From positions 62,001 through 126,000 of the forward strand of contig JAODTK010001444.1 of NCBI GenBank assembly GCA_026419785.1: 64,000 nucleotides of DNA. Reading direction: 5' to 3'. Of the stretch, positions 12,710 to 24,750 are shown piece by piece; within the stretch, counting starts at the first letter, position 1, and every line of letters starts with the position of its first letter. The stretch comes from Sclerodactyla briareus. Taxonomy: Eukaryota > Echinodermata > Holothuroidea > Dendrochirotida > Sclerodactylidae. The translations under genes were made by a program, and so were the position numbers. The notes below the pieces were generated by a model that saw only the letters and a program-made list of their open reading frames with translations, did no database searches and was not told where the DNA came from.

Positions 12710-13907
12710 CAGGTGGACAGGTAATGGGGGAGGATCACTGGTAGACAGGTTGGCGATGGGAGGATCATTGAGGCAGGGGCAGGATCACTGGTAGCACATG
12801 AGGGGAGTATTGGGGAGACCCATAGATAGACAGGTAGGGGGAGGATCCATGGTAGGACAAGTAGGGGTTATGGGCGGACAATGATAGACAGGAAGGGGGT
12901 AGGTGGGGGAAGGACAGGGATAGACAGGTAGGGAGATTGGGAGGACCCATCGATAGACAGGTAGGGGCGCAGGATCCACTGGTAGATAGTAGGGATTATT
13001 GGGGAGGGCCCCACTAGATCCAGGTAGGGAGAATTGGGGGACCATAGATAGAAGGCAGGGCAGGATCCACAGGTAGGGGAGGCATTGGGAGCCAGGGAGG
13101 TGGGCAGGCTCATGATTGAATAGGTAATGGGGAGGGAGGATCCACAGGTAGACAGGTAGGTGGGCAGGGGAGGGAGCAACGGCAGACAGGAGGGGGCCAG
13201 GTCTACTTGGTAGACAGGTAGGGAGTATTGGGGAGGACCCATAGATAGTCAGGCAGACAGGATCCGGTGGAAGGTAGGGAGTATTGGGAAGGCCCACAGA
13301 TAGACAGTAGGGGATTGCGGGGACCCATAGCTAGACAGGAAAGGGCAAGGCTCCACTGGTAGCCAGGTGGAAGGATTGGGAGGACCTATAGATATGACAG
13401 CAGGGGCGGATCCACTGGTAGAAGGTAGGGAGTCTGGGCGGACCCATAGGAATTGACAGGCAGGGCGCCAGGATCCACAGGAGGGAGCATTGGTAGACAG
13501 GTAGGTGGGCAAGGGGGCACACGATGAAGAGGTAGGGGACGGGGAGATTACACAATTAGACAGTAGGTGGGCCAGAGGAGGATCACAGCAGACAGGTAGG
13601 GAGTATTGGGGGGACCCATAGATAGACAGGCACGGGGCAGGACTACTGGTTGACAGCTGGTAGGGAGTCTTGGTAGGACCCACAGATGGCAGGCTGGGGC
13701 GGATCCATGGTAGACGTATAGGAGGAACCACAGATAGTCAAGACAGGGGAAGGATCCAATGGTAGACAGGTAGGGAGGTATTAGTATTGGGATGGGACCC
13801 ATAGATTAGATAGTCAGGCAAGGTGCAGGATCACATGTGGACACGGGAGGGAGTCAGTAATGGGAGGACCATAGATAGACAGACAGGGGCAGGATCAACT
13901 GGTAGAC
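12710..13907. repeat. 62-bp minisatellite array, about 19 copies
   Basis: The unit reads roughly GGATCCACTGGTAGACAGGT, AGGGAGTATTGGGAGGACCC, ATAGATAGACAGGCAGGGGC. Copies differ mainly by one-base gains and losses, as expected from raw long-read error or rapid array turnover. Proline-rich open frames on the minus strand (12785-13731) are shadows of this array. Confidence 0.95.
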
Positions 13908-14730
13908 TAGTTTTCTGTCAAGAGCCGTGACTATGACTCCAATGTTGGCTTCTCAATATTAGGTCTCATAGACAGCCCTTGCAACAGTTCGGTCCCTCGA
14001 TATGTGTTCGCCCACGGACGTCTTGTGACTTTCGTGAAGGTGCCTAATGCAGATGCATTAACTGTATTAAAGCACTCAATCATGCATCAAGTACAGCCTA
14101 ACGTTTAGAGAAAAACTAGTAGTTAGTGAAATGTATCTATCACTTTCTAGGCCTACTTGCTTCAGAAATTAATCAACAACGAGTAATGTGTTCATTAGTA
14201 ATTAACGGCGAAAATGATTCTTCTTACCGTTCCCACTCAGCTGTGAACTTTCGCTGCGAGCCAGAAACAGCGCGAGGAAAACGTCACATCGCGATCATCT
14301 ATCAAACTGCACTAGGTCTATTTCCCATACCTACTATTCATGTTGACATTATTGTTGAATAAGATATTCAAAAATAGCAATAATGAATGCAGACTTCTCT
14401 GACAGAAATTAATGTTTCGTTCTCATCTGTCAATTATTAGTAGTTTTCAATCCAGGATATTACACACATATTTGGAAGGAAAGGAATATAAACTTTAGTA
14501 TGTTGTTTAATAAAGTTCTCCTAGAAGCGAATTGTAGCACCCACGGGACGGAAACAACTTCTCGAAACGTGGTGTGATTGCTTCTTGTGAAGATAACGAA
14601 GTCATATTGAACAGTTCCCCAAGACGACGCTATTGCCATTCACCAAACACACGATATAATACGATAGTGGAGGGTACAACTGGTTGGTTCGCTGAAACGA
14701 GTGCTAGCTTCGTCTTGAACCCAAGATACG
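13908..14730. other. unique spacer between two parts of a minisatellite
   Basis: About 820 bp of non-repetitive sequence separate the main 62-bp array from a last fragment of it at 14731. A 78-codon open frame (14126-14362, plus) has no recognisable motif, and AATAAA occurs near 14508. No terminal inverted repeats or target duplication are obvious, so an insertion is possible but not shown. Confidence 0.4.
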
Positions 14731-14802
14731 TGGTAGAAAGGTAGGGGGTTCTTGAGGAGGACCACGAGACAGTCAGGCTGGGGCAGGATCCACTGGTAGG
14801 AA
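14731..14802. repeat. displaced unit of the 62-bp minisatellite
   Basis: GGTAGAAAGGTAGGGGG, a GGAGGACCACGAGACAG run and GGGGCAGGATCCACTGGTAG reproduce one unit of the 12710-13907 array. It runs directly into the 56-bp array. Confidence 0.85.
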
Positions 14803-15672
14803 GCTGGACAAGACTCACACTAGGACGATCAGGCCCGGGTATTGCTTTCATTCAGGCAGCTGACAAGACTACATTTGACTGGTCAGGACCGGGTATTGCT
14901 CATTCTGCAGCCGACCAAGACTCATTGGAGACCAGGGCCCCGGGTATTGCTTCCTTCATGCAGGTGCAATTTTTTTGCTTCATTTTGAATGATGGGCCCA
15001 GGGTATGCTTCATTCATGACGCTGACATGACTCACATTTGGACTGATCGGCCCAGGGTAGTGCTCATTATGAGCAGACAATGACTCACGATTTGATTGAT
15101 CGGGACCGGGTATGTTCATTCATGCAGGGGCAATACTTACTTTGCATGATCGGCCCAGGGGATGCTCATTCATGTAGCTGACCCAAATGACTTAAATTTT
15201 GACTGGATCAGGCACAGGCGGATTTGCTCATTCAGCAGCTGACAATGATTTACATTTGACTGATCAGGCCCAGGGTATTCCTGCATTCATGCAGCTGACA
15301 CTGACTTAAATTTGAATGATCAGGCCAGGGGATGACTTCATTTCATGTAGCGTGACACTGACTTAAATTGAATGATCAGGCCCAGGGGTATTGCCCTTAG
15401 TCATGACAGCCTGACAATGATACACTTTGATGATCAGGCCCGGGATGTTCATTAATGCGCGACAATGACTACAATTGACGGTCCGGCCCAGGGTATTGGC
15501 TTCATTCATGCAGCTGGACAATGACTTACGTTTGACTGATCAGGCCCAGGGTATTGCTTCATTAATTGAGTGACAATGATTAAATTGACTGCTCAGGCCG
15601 GGTATTGCTTTAATTCATGCAGTGACAATGATCACCTTTGACTGATCAGGCCCAGGGTTATTGCTTCATTTC
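14803..15672. repeat. 56-bp minisatellite array, about 15 copies
   Basis: The unit is about GACTGATCAGGCCCAGGGTA, TTGCTTCATTCATGCAGCTG, ACAATGACTTACATTT. Copies vary mostly by single-base indels. It shares no sequence with the 62-bp unit it abuts. Confidence 0.95.
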
Positions 15673-16228
15673 TACAAAATTTTTTTTTGCGAATCATGGA
15701 GACCGATTTGGGTTAGCCTAATGACACCAGAGTGCAGCGTAAGGAGGTGATGGAAAATGTCAAGACATGTCCACCATAAAACAGTTCCAGGGGAAAAAAT
15801 GGGGCTTAAGAGCTGCTTGAATAAACATTATCACACTTTAGACGTCTGGGAATTCCATTCCCCATAAGCCGCAACATCCATATAGAACGTCAGCCTATGG
15901 CAGTAATAACGAAACTCCCCCCAGAGACTACGCTTTACTCCGTGGAGAACAGAAAAATTAAAACGTGCTGATGAATAGTGAGAGCCAATAACATAAATAC
16001 AGGCCCATCTGTCCAGGATCCTCCTCTCCTCAACTCCAAGGTTTTTTGAAAACCCGTCGCACGGTTCACATTCAGCGGCTAATGTGGTTATTGACCGAAC
16101 TGCTACATAATATTTGCCGCATGTTGGAGCTAAATGAGGTATTTGAATTGAAGAACCCGTCTTGCCCCAGTTAACCCATACCAAAATCTTACGCAGCATC
16201 TGCCTCAGTCGGAAATAAGAAACAAAAG

Positions 16229-16247
16229 CCCCCCCGCTCTGGGGGGG
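16229..16247. repeat. short C7/G7 hairpin
   Basis: Seven C (16229-16235) and seven G (16241-16247) flank a 5-base loop, followed by TTT. It looks like a bacterial terminator but lies in a eukaryotic intron, so no such function is claimed. Confidence 0.6.
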
Positions 16248-16462
16248 TTTAAAACAAGAATGCATTTGGTTGCATGAAACAAGAACCCCAGGGTGCTATC
16301 CACCCATGTCCTAAAAGATGTGATTAGGACTGCTGTGAGATAAAAGCAATTTAGTATAGCCTGTTGCCTTTTCATTTTCCACTCTCATGTAATGAAACGA
16401 CCTAGGAGGGGAAGAGGAGTCAGGTGACGTGCAATGAGGAATGAGGAGGATGGAGAGGTTAC

Positions 16463-16546
16463 TAAGGATAGTGCTCAAGAGAATTTCCATAGTCGCCAAT
16501 CTGAAGAGGTTGTCCGCACAGAGTGGCAGTTCCTTTGCAGCAAGAC
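16463..16546 (-). CDS. LMTK: LMTK-like kinase exon: catalytic loop and GDYG motif
   Basis: Minus-strand pieces in successive frames read LAA, RNC, LCADNLF, then IGDYGNSLEHYP. These are the DLAARN catalytic loop and the GDYG segment that replaces DFG in LMTK proteins. About three single-base indels are needed over some 85 bp. The acceptor region is TTTACTTTCCTATG, where an AG and the Asp codon of DLAA seem to be lost; the likely donor is CTTA/GTAACC. Position in the gene (after FVH, before DDLL) and spacing are right, so the call is firm although the borders are approximate. Confidence 0.75.
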
Positions 16547-17444
16547 ATAGGAAAGTAAAAGAGACCTCAACTCATTGGGGTTACATCAGCGTGGGTGACA
16601 TTTCATGTAATCAAAAAAGGGCTGGAGTCTTCTGGCGATGTGTTTGAAAAAAAATGGGTGCAAGCCACTACATATAGATAATTTACTTATGACACAAGGA
16701 CCTGAGAAAGGCAAGATTGTTGTCGATTCGAGAGCAGAATAGTGAAAGAGGCAGAAGCTAAATGAAGTAGAAGCCACACCAAACACTTTGGTGGAGCTAT
16801 TAACGAGATCAGAGATGGAGATGTTTCATGGATTGTCCCTTACTAGTGGTCCAAATGATGGTGAACTCATCTACAACCAAAAATTCATCCAAATGAGTGA
16901 CGAGCCATCTAAGAACATGTCTGGCAACATCTTTCCTGGAGAAGCTGGCTTAATGGTTCGGAATCAAGTTTATAATCCAGTGGATGGGGCTTGAGTTTGT
17001 ATCGTGCTGCTGAGCTAGAGGTAGGCACTTTAAGCTGCTTTAAATTTCGCCCCCCAGTGGGGTCCATGAGATGAGTTCATGAAGATTGGGCATGTATCAG
17101 GCCTGTGTTATGTGTTTACCACTGGGTTATTCCCATGCCTCATAAATACTCCATGAAAAAGATCAGGATGTAAGAGTCATTGGGTGCCTGATTGATATCA
17201 TGCATTGGTAATCTCATGATGAGAAGATTAGTTTAATCCCTATCTTGATGTATGCTCATGGGGTGCGTTTAAGATCAAGTAACAACATGCCAACATGAGT
17301 CAGTGCTCGTCCGCACTCCTTTTTCAGAGAAATGAACAGTACCTGGACAGCATTTCTCATCGTTATTGGCCAAATCTCTGGGCTGGCTGATACCTTGGGT
17401 CCACTCAAATTCAGTGTTATATCATTCTAAATTCAGGAGTTGGA

Positions 17445-17684
17445 ATGGACAAAACTTCTTTTTACGCCTACTCAGCATTCTCTTCTGGAGAAATGGCCAA
17501 TACCAATGCAGTGAGAGTGAGAGTTATAGTTGGGCCCCATTCAACGACAGGATACATCATCTTACATTCGACTCCTATGGAATGGTTTCATTTCAATCAA
17601 GTGTTAGACGATGTACTCTTGAGGAACAGGGGCCGAATCAAGTTTATGTGGAACGAGGGTTTGGAATTACAGCATGTTGACTGA
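17445..17684 (+). CDS. open frame of 79 codons, faint doublecortin-like pattern
   Basis: The frame includes NAVRVRVIVGPHSTTGYI and FNQVLDDVLLRNRGRIKFMW, then NEGLELQHVD and a stop. The spacing of R-V-R-V, F--VLDD and G-IKF--NEG--L-HVD loosely recalls a DCX (doublecortin) domain, but no key signature is exact. It sits in an intron of the minus-strand kinase gene on the opposite strand, with no convincing partner exons. It could be chance or a decayed retrocopy. Confidence 0.2.
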   Translation: MDKTSFYAYSAFSSGEMANTNAVRVRVIVGPHSTTGYIILHSTPMEWFHFNQVLDDVLLRNRGRIKFMWNEGLELQHVD

Positions 17685-17773
17685 GGCAGGTTGCTGCATT
17701 GAGGAGTGATTAAAGCCGCTACAAGTTGACAATAAAAGTTCTGTAATTTGTGTGAATAGTCATGTGGCGAACG

Positions 17774-17960
17774 AATATATTTGTAAAATCCGGCCGGCTT
17801 TTTTTAAGTTCGGGATGGATCCCCATTCCTTCAAAAATAGAAATGATTATGTGAGCTGTAAATTTGAGTGAATGAGTTCTTCTTGTAGTGAGGTATGGAA
17901 CGATGTCATTCAGTTTCAACATAATTGATGCTTATTTTTCTCGAATACTCAAAGGATGGA
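17774..17960 (+). repeat. dispersed repeat, copy 1 (CCGGCCGGCTTTTT family)
   Basis: Shares with 26420-26530, in order: AATATATT..., CCGGCCGGCTTTTT (versus GCCAGCCGGCTTTTT), GATCCCCAT-like, TAATTGATGCTTAT and CTCGAATACT-CAAAGG. Copy 1 has about 75 extra bases in the middle. Confidence 0.75.
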
Positions 17961-18859
17961 AGGAATGACTAAGTGTGTCGCAAAAAGCATGTATTGATCT
18001 GCTCCGATGTAGAAAAGAAGGAGATCACCATAAGTGTCGCGCCTGGTGCAGGAATAAATCGTTTTTAACAAGAAACACCAGTGGTTTCCAGCCTTTTTCA
18101 CCGCAGGGTCTTTTTGAGCCAATGGGCAAGGTTGAAGCCCCCTCCCCCAGAATGTAGTCTGAATTTACAATAGAACCACTGCAAGTGTTAACAACAAGAA
18201 TATGCAATAGTGACAACATAAAGCAGGCCACCCTTGCTGGTATTGCTGGTAGTCTGGTATCATGTAGCCATTGTGTTGGTCAAGGATCTTTTATAATTGT
18301 CAGTTGAAGTCTATGACACAAAACCACACCCTATGTACACCATATGGAACCCCTCAGTAAGTCAGTACATGGTATTTCAACCCCTATACTTTCCCCTGAC
18401 CACCCCCCCACCTGCTTGAAAAACACATACCATTGGATACACTGGAGGCCTAATTTAACCCATGCTTTAAGGAGGGTCCCTATAGTAACCAAAATGTGGA
18501 AACACTTGTTTCGCGGTCAGCACTCCAGCAGCGTTAACAGATTTCTGGTACTGCCGGGGAAGGTGGTTGACAGGCTCAAGTGACAAAGTCCCCCGGGCCT
18601 CTCAGCTCAATGTACATGAGCTAAGATGATGTTGTGAGAAGGTTAGTTTGATTGATCCATAGAAAACCCATTGAAAATACTCACTAGGATGTAATCAACC
18701 ATCTGATAATGGCCGTGAAGTAACTTTACTTACATAAAAGTTTTGGAAACAATTTTCCATCGATATAAGTACCATGTACCATAAATATCAGCCATATAGC
18801 ATACAGTCCTAGCCAGTTATCGTGGAACAACGTTATTATTTCAAGTTTTTTTCCCTTGA

Positions 18860-19688
18860 ATGACCTTTGATGACACACCGTTTTTCATGAAAAAAATCTT
18901 GCATAGATGTGATGCACCAAGCCCTACTGCATGTAATCAGATTACACACACCCTATGCTATTGCCCAAAAGGTATCAAAACAACCTTTGACCAATCTGTA
19001 ACTTGAGGACAGGTGTCAAGATTGCCTGTAACTCCTGAAAATAAGCACATTTTTTTCTTAAGACTCGACCTTTGGACCTGGTAATTCGAGGTGTTTGTGC
19101 ATCCACTGAATCCAAAAAATTAACATGACAAAAATTCAACAAACACCCTTAACTGCACTCATTTAAACCTTATTAGTCTTTTTTAACCAACTTCGAAAAA
19201 TGTTGTAATATGCAAATTAGTCACAATAAACGGCTTCCAGTGACAATTTATTGGGATCAAGAGTACCTGTCATGAACCAGTTTCATGGAATTAAACCAAC
19301 TGCTGAAAATCCGCAGAAATTATGCAAATTGGACTAGTTAAACGCAAATTAGTCTGATTCAAACAAACCTTCAGTGACCCTCTTTCTACGGTCAAATTTA
19401 TGATATGGATAATAAACCAGCTGACAACAAATTTCATAAAAATCCAACAAAACTTTGCAATAGATTACCTGCAAATTTAAGACTACTCCAATTGCATATA
19501 CAAAGCCAGAAATCTACTCATTTCATGCCACACTAAATTTCAAACATTTGATGTGATTCTTCACGGCTTCAGTGAGATATGAAACCACGCCCACATCTGG
19601 AAAGATGGTACGGACAAACAGCAGACACACCTCACCAAAGTGATCACTATTTCTCCCCTTGAGCAAATTTCAGGCCAAGACAAAAAAA
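18860..19688 (+). repeat. modular dispersed repeat, diverged copy
   Basis: Contains the family words TATGCAAATTGGAC, CTTCCAGTGACC/CTTCAGTGACC and TTTCATAAAAATCCAACAAAA, plus the terminal TTTCAGGCCAAGACAAAAAA. The same words in the same order mark 43850-45386 and 60364-61897. The copy lies 170 bp downstream (plus sense) of kinase exon 19863-19996. Confidence 0.6.
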
Positions 19689-19862
19689 CATATAGGCAGG
19701 AAACAACACGAAATGGGGCAAACAAAAAGAATACATGATATTTTCACCAACCACGAAGAAAAACAAGGCGAACCCAACTGCTCAAAAGTTCGTAAAATGG
19801 GGGTTTAAAAATCCTCAATTAGCCTGCATGGCACCTATGGACACTGCCTTTTATAAGCCTAC

Positions 19863-19996
19863 ATGTGCACAAACCCTTCGGTGTAGCACAGACAGAAGTC
19901 CAGAGATGACATCAGGGCCATCTTGAGCAGTACATCATCCTGCGGAAGTTCTGCATCTTGTCTTTGTTCTTGCCCAGAAATGCTTTTCAGATCGCC
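19863..19996 (-). CDS. LMTK: LMTK-like kinase exon: helices D-E
   Basis: A textbook acceptor (CTCCTGTCTCCTTTCCCCAG) is followed by 134 bp in one clean frame and donor GTAGGC. It reads GDLKSISGQEQRQDAELPQD, then DVLLKMALMSS and LDFCLCYTEGFVH plus AT. GDLK opens helix D in LMTK (GDLKAYL), LL-KMA is helix E, and the final H starts the catalytic H-x-D-L-A motif completed in exon 16463-16546. The distance from M-A to F-V-H is identical to LMTK2. Frame and phase (0 in, 2 out) match both neighbours and no indel is needed. Confidence 0.88.
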
Positions 19997-20934
19997 CTGG
20001 GGAAAGGAGACAGGAGATACTGTAAACATTGTAAGAAAACATGCCCTGGGGGAGAAAATGGATGACAATGAGCGTTCTGCACTTACTGAGTGATGTGGAT
20101 ACTGTGTCACCGATTATGGTAGAACGAGTGTGTCCCTGCATCAATTAAGCGCACTCGTGTTCTTGAATAAAAAACAGAGCTCTGTGTCCAGGCTTCAAGG
20201 TCCTTTTTACTTGCTAGAGGATCCTCTCTCAAAGACTGGGTTGACATGATTGACGTATACTGGGGGTATAAAAAGGCACATAAAATTGCAAACAGCCAAA
20301 TTCAAACAGGCTGGATGAAGATCGATTCCCCATAGGCACAAGAAACAAGTATAGCTTGCCGTCACATGACCAATGCCCGTGTGTGTCAGAAAGTACACGC
20401 TGAGAAAAGGCATAAGTACTTCCCCCCCACCCCCCCCCTCCCCGCCCTGTCTATACTGCCCTGCACTCAGGAATTGGCCTAATTTCCAAGCTGTCCCAAG
20501 CCAAACATCAACTGCCTGCTTTCTTAGATATCCATTGAGCATGGGTGTAGAATTTATATAATCATGTATATATATGTCACTTTTTTTTTTCTTCTTCTTT
20601 GGCGAATTTGGACATGTTACTCTGCATGCCTGCAGCAAGAATGAGTCCTGACTGAAAATTATCGCCCAAGCTGGATATCACTTAAGAGCGAGGGAATCTA
20701 GGCGACCTGTCATTGCAACAGAGGTGGACAGCTGTTTTGAAGATAACATGTACTTGTCTCCGAACCAAATGTCTCAAATGGTAGACATTCTCAGGGTAAA
20801 CTAGGGTACAACGGGAAAAGAAGGGGAGTGGGGAGGAACAGGTGACAAACTTCAAATATATGTGATTGAATATTTTTGATATCTACATAACTGTGAGTGG
20901 AAAGCGACCGCGTAAAAGCTTCCCTAGAGGACTA

Positions 20935-21000
20935 GCCTAGCGGAGTGGCTAATGCTGAGGAAATGAGAAGAACTACTCGTGCCGGGGTCGAGTTGATCAG
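20935..21000 (+). repeat. possible tRNA-derived SINE head
   Basis: TAGCGGAGTGGCTAATGC resembles an internal A box, and GGGGTCGAGTTGATC about 40 bases on resembles a degenerate B box. No acceptor-stem pairing is found, so it is not a functional tRNA. A decayed tRNA-like SINE head is the best guess. Confidence 0.3.
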
Positions 21001-22039
21001 CAGCCATGCTATCTGCTGGAAGGGGTCTCGAGAAAGGAATTTACTGGTTAGCATATGCAGCAGGTCATCGGTTACCTAACATCTGTCTGAAAAGTGCTGC
21101 ACTCCTTCCAGATCCTGAAATGGCTGTTTTAATATTGGTGTCACATGATTGGAAAGGCAGGTTCCAAAGTAATGAAGACGTAGCCTCGAGTGCAATATTG
21201 CATATAGTACTAATGTGCTTAAGTGGGGAGAAGACATCATGCTTGGTATACAAAAAATACATAGCAATGAGTCGGCTAAAAATTGAGGAACACTAAATTA
21301 CTTTTGGTCCATCTACTCATTTCCTAAAATAAATTAACTCAAAGATTACATGAGCAAGAAAGAAGGGTATTGAATTTTGGTGTGTTTCTTATAATTGATT
21401 GATTTAATGTATGTGAGGTGTCCACTAGAACTACTATTACAGTCATGCTATAGCTGGTCCCATTCACAACTGAAGTTTTTGAAGATACAGTGACTGATGT
21501 TTGTTGATGGGTAAACAAGTGTAATGACACTATGGTTGATAATTTGTTTTGACATCCCATCACCACCAGGGTTGCTAATTTTTTTTTTTTTTTAGAAAAT
21601 TACAAAATTCATTTAGAAATTGAATCAGATTTGTTTTTTTAAATTCACATTTCAGTTCAACCCCAGTGGTGGCCGCATTCGTCCTCTATGAATCGCATAC
21701 CACCTCAGACAAAAAAAATCACCTTAAAATATATAGGCTTCGTATAAATTCCCATCTTTAATGAGAAGAATAGTCAACAGACCTCTAATAAATCACGTAC
21801 AGCATCACTCTTGTCTAATTACAAACCATGTCACTTGTCGACGCACATGCTTGTCTAGTCCATATTTTTACACTATACCTACAGAGGCAATGTTGATTAG
21901 GAAATAATTCCCAAATGAATCATTCATTGAAATGATGCAGGTTTCTAAGATTGTATATATCCACAGACAACATCCTTACTCTCAAATCTGTTGTTCAGGA
22001 TCAACTGTAGATAAAATTCCATTTTACATGCTAATATTA

Positions 22040-22400
22040 CGAAACCACATAAATTATGCGAAGTTGACTTCTTGTTAAGACCGTGAAATGACCCTGTTAT
22101 TAAGGACTAACAACAGTCCACTCCATAAGTTTTGTAACAGATCTTTTTGAAGTTAAGAAATCAACGCAAAAAACACCATGGACCTCCAGTGACTTTTTAG
22201 TTTGTTGGAACCAATTTTTGTCCCCACCCACCAATTTCATGTAATCAAACCATTCGTATTACTGCCGTGAAACCTCAAATTAGAAGGACAACGACATGTG
22301 TAATGTCCCACTTTTTCGAAAGTCACCTGATATCTTACTAGTGCGGACATGTGTACTAAGTTTCAGGTTTAATCGGGTTGAAGCGCTAACCCTGAACTTC
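22040..22400 (+). repeat. possible diverged copy of the modular repeat
   Basis: AAATTATGCGAAGTTGAC, GACCTCCAGTGAC, AATTTCATGTAATCAAAC and GTTTCAGG appear in family order, but the similarity is patchy and the AGACAAAAA end is absent. Confidence 0.35.
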
Positions 22401-23651
22401 TAGCCGTAGTAGGCGGTGGCAAACACAGCCCCAAAACCATATATATCTCCATCTCCTATCCCCGAACACCCAATGTACGGTTTGCGGAGATATAATACCC
22501 TGTTTCAATGTACGCACGTCCTCTCCGGCTCACACTTGAAATTTCTTGGTTCAGCTTGGGCTTCAGTCCGTGCAGAGTGCAAGGTTGAGACAAGAGTGAC
22601 CCTCCGCTTCAACAAGTGTCACTAATAAAACAAACCTAACGAGTATCAATCACGTTCTTTCATTTAATCCTGTGGGTTTACCATTCAATGGTTGCCCACA
22701 TATTCCAAGAGGGAGTAATCAGATTTTCAGACAGCGTCAGTCCGTGGAGTCTCATAAAATTTGGATTTTCCCGTACGTTTAAGGAGTGTAGGAGAGTGGA
22801 TTGACAATCTAATTAAGGCGTCGGTTTCAAATTTCTCCCTCGTGTGCCCCCGAGGCGGGGGGAAACAATGTTTTGAACAACGCAGACTGTCAGCATTTGG
22901 GGAACATTGGCTCACGTACGGGTGAATACACAACACACCTGTTTGTTCGACTGTCAGACTGGTGCTGAGAAGCAGGGCTTTCCCCCGCCTCCTCCAACAA
23001 GCCACATACTTCAGAGGTTTTACACAAAGATTTACGAATATTAGGCCTGTTCACTTTCTCCATCAGGGGTGTCAACAAGTTGTTAGCTACTGCACAGGGG
23101 AATTCCATTAGCATCAACATGATTTGACTCAATGGGCACATTGAACCTTTCATTCCTGATGGTGCTTCATGTTTGAATGCACAAATGCAGCAAGCGGCAG
23201 TGTTGAGAGGATGTCCCAAGGGGTGTAAAGCTATTGTCGGCATCTTTCACTCACAATCATTTACACCATGGAGGGCATAAGCTATTAGATGAATGATGAT
23301 TGACACGCTAACCCCTCACTGTCATGTACTGCTTTTTCAAGATGTAATTAAGAGGGTACAAGTCAACCCTTCAGTCATTGCAGGAGGGAGCTAGGAAGAG
23401 GTTTACTCACGCATTGTAGACTGGGGTCATACATAACTGCAGGGGAAGTGGTGCCGTGGTGGACCGAGTGGCCCCAGTACCTTAGTAGGAATCAACATAA
23501 ACACTAGAAAGTGCCTCATCATTCGTGCTCCAGGGCACTCTTACAGTACTTTGCCCTGGTCATTGACAGTCTCACCAGCAATCTCTACAGTAACTGAATC
23601 ATGATCAAAGGTGTTAGATTCCTCACAGTTCGACACTTTATTGACTTGGTT

Positions 23652-24750
23652 ACAGTCTGCAGTAGTTCACTAGTTGATAATGATATTAACAACCCCCTCT
23701 CCTCCTCATCCACTCCACACGGTTTTGGTCCTCTGTCTATCCCCATATGAATGATACTGTTCTTTGGCTGCTCCAGTAGGTTTGAGTTGTGATGAGAGCC
23801 TCTAGTTAAGGGAAATTCCCCAGCCAAATTGTTACTCTTCTTGGAGTTACAATGTTAAAGAGAATAAAAATCATTCTACATATAAACTTTGTTTCCAGGT
23901 TTCGTAGCTTTTCGGTGGGAAGATATGGCGTCCCTCAGATTTCATATAATTTGCTGATTCGGCAACTGGCAACCTTTTTTGATGTCAATAAACCACATAA
24001 GGAAAGACATATTCTTAATATTTTCTCATCAATTGTAGATATGAACGTCATCAAATTTTTGAAAATTTGAAAAATTGGCCAAATTGGCAGTGATTATTGT
24101 TTAATTTGTTGAAATCATAACTTTATAACCGCACTGCTATGACATGACCAAGTTTGATGGCACTATTTTTCAATGCCAATTCATATACATTGAATATTGT
24201 TTGGCGGGACATTTTCCCTTTGATTGTCCCAGGCAGGAGCTGGAAGACAGCTGTACACAGAGTATAGCTATCAGCACCCACCACTCTCCCCACTTCCTCT
24301 CTGTCCATGGTCTGTCCTCTATCTATCCCCATCGGATGATCATGTTCTTGCGGCTCTTAGAGGTGTTAATCATTGACGAGAGCCCTTAATTCGTCAGGCT
24401 GTACACAAAGGATAGCTATCAAGCCACAAAACCCCCCCCCCCCCCCCCCCCCCCCCGCCTCCACCCCACTTCATCCCATGTCCATGGTCCTATCCTCTGT
24501 CTTATTTCATTTGAAGATCATGTCCTTGATTAGCTCTCAGTAGGTGTAATCGTGATGAGGTCCTCTATCTATTGTTCTATGGAGAGGGCTCGTAGGGCAG
24601 CTGCACCCAGAGGATGGCTGTCAGCACCCCCCCCCCTCATCCTTCATGGGTTTCCCCTGTCCTCTGTCTATCCATATATGATCAGTTCTGATTTATCTCA
24701 GTGTGAATTGTGAATGAGGAGTCTCTCTATATCTAGAGACTCACTATCAG
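23652..24750. repeat. 160-190 bp tandem repeat, one isolated and three adjoining units
   Basis: Units start near 24238, 24396 and 24591; a fourth partial unit lies apart at 23652-23817. Shared words are CTGTACACAGAG-ATAGCTATCA, CCATGGTCTGTCCTCTATCT, ATCATGTTCTTG-GGCTC and GTGTTAAT-TGACGAGAG. The middle unit carries a run of 25 C (24432-24456). Confidence 0.8.

Noticed and set aside
12785..13731. Long proline-rich minus-strand open frames (up to 170 codons)
   Set aside because: They run through the 62-bp minisatellite; every unit contributes the same peptide words in shifting frames.
16229..16247. Rho-independent terminator
   Set aside because: Hairpin plus short T run, but the context is a eukaryotic intron.
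20207..20638. 143-codon minus-strand frame with poly-Lys and poly-Gly runs
   Set aside because: The runs are poly-T and poly-C tracts read in antisense; no conserved segment.
22890..23243. 117-codon minus-strand frame
   Set aside because: Open but without motif, acceptor or donor that fits; a second frame is equally open.
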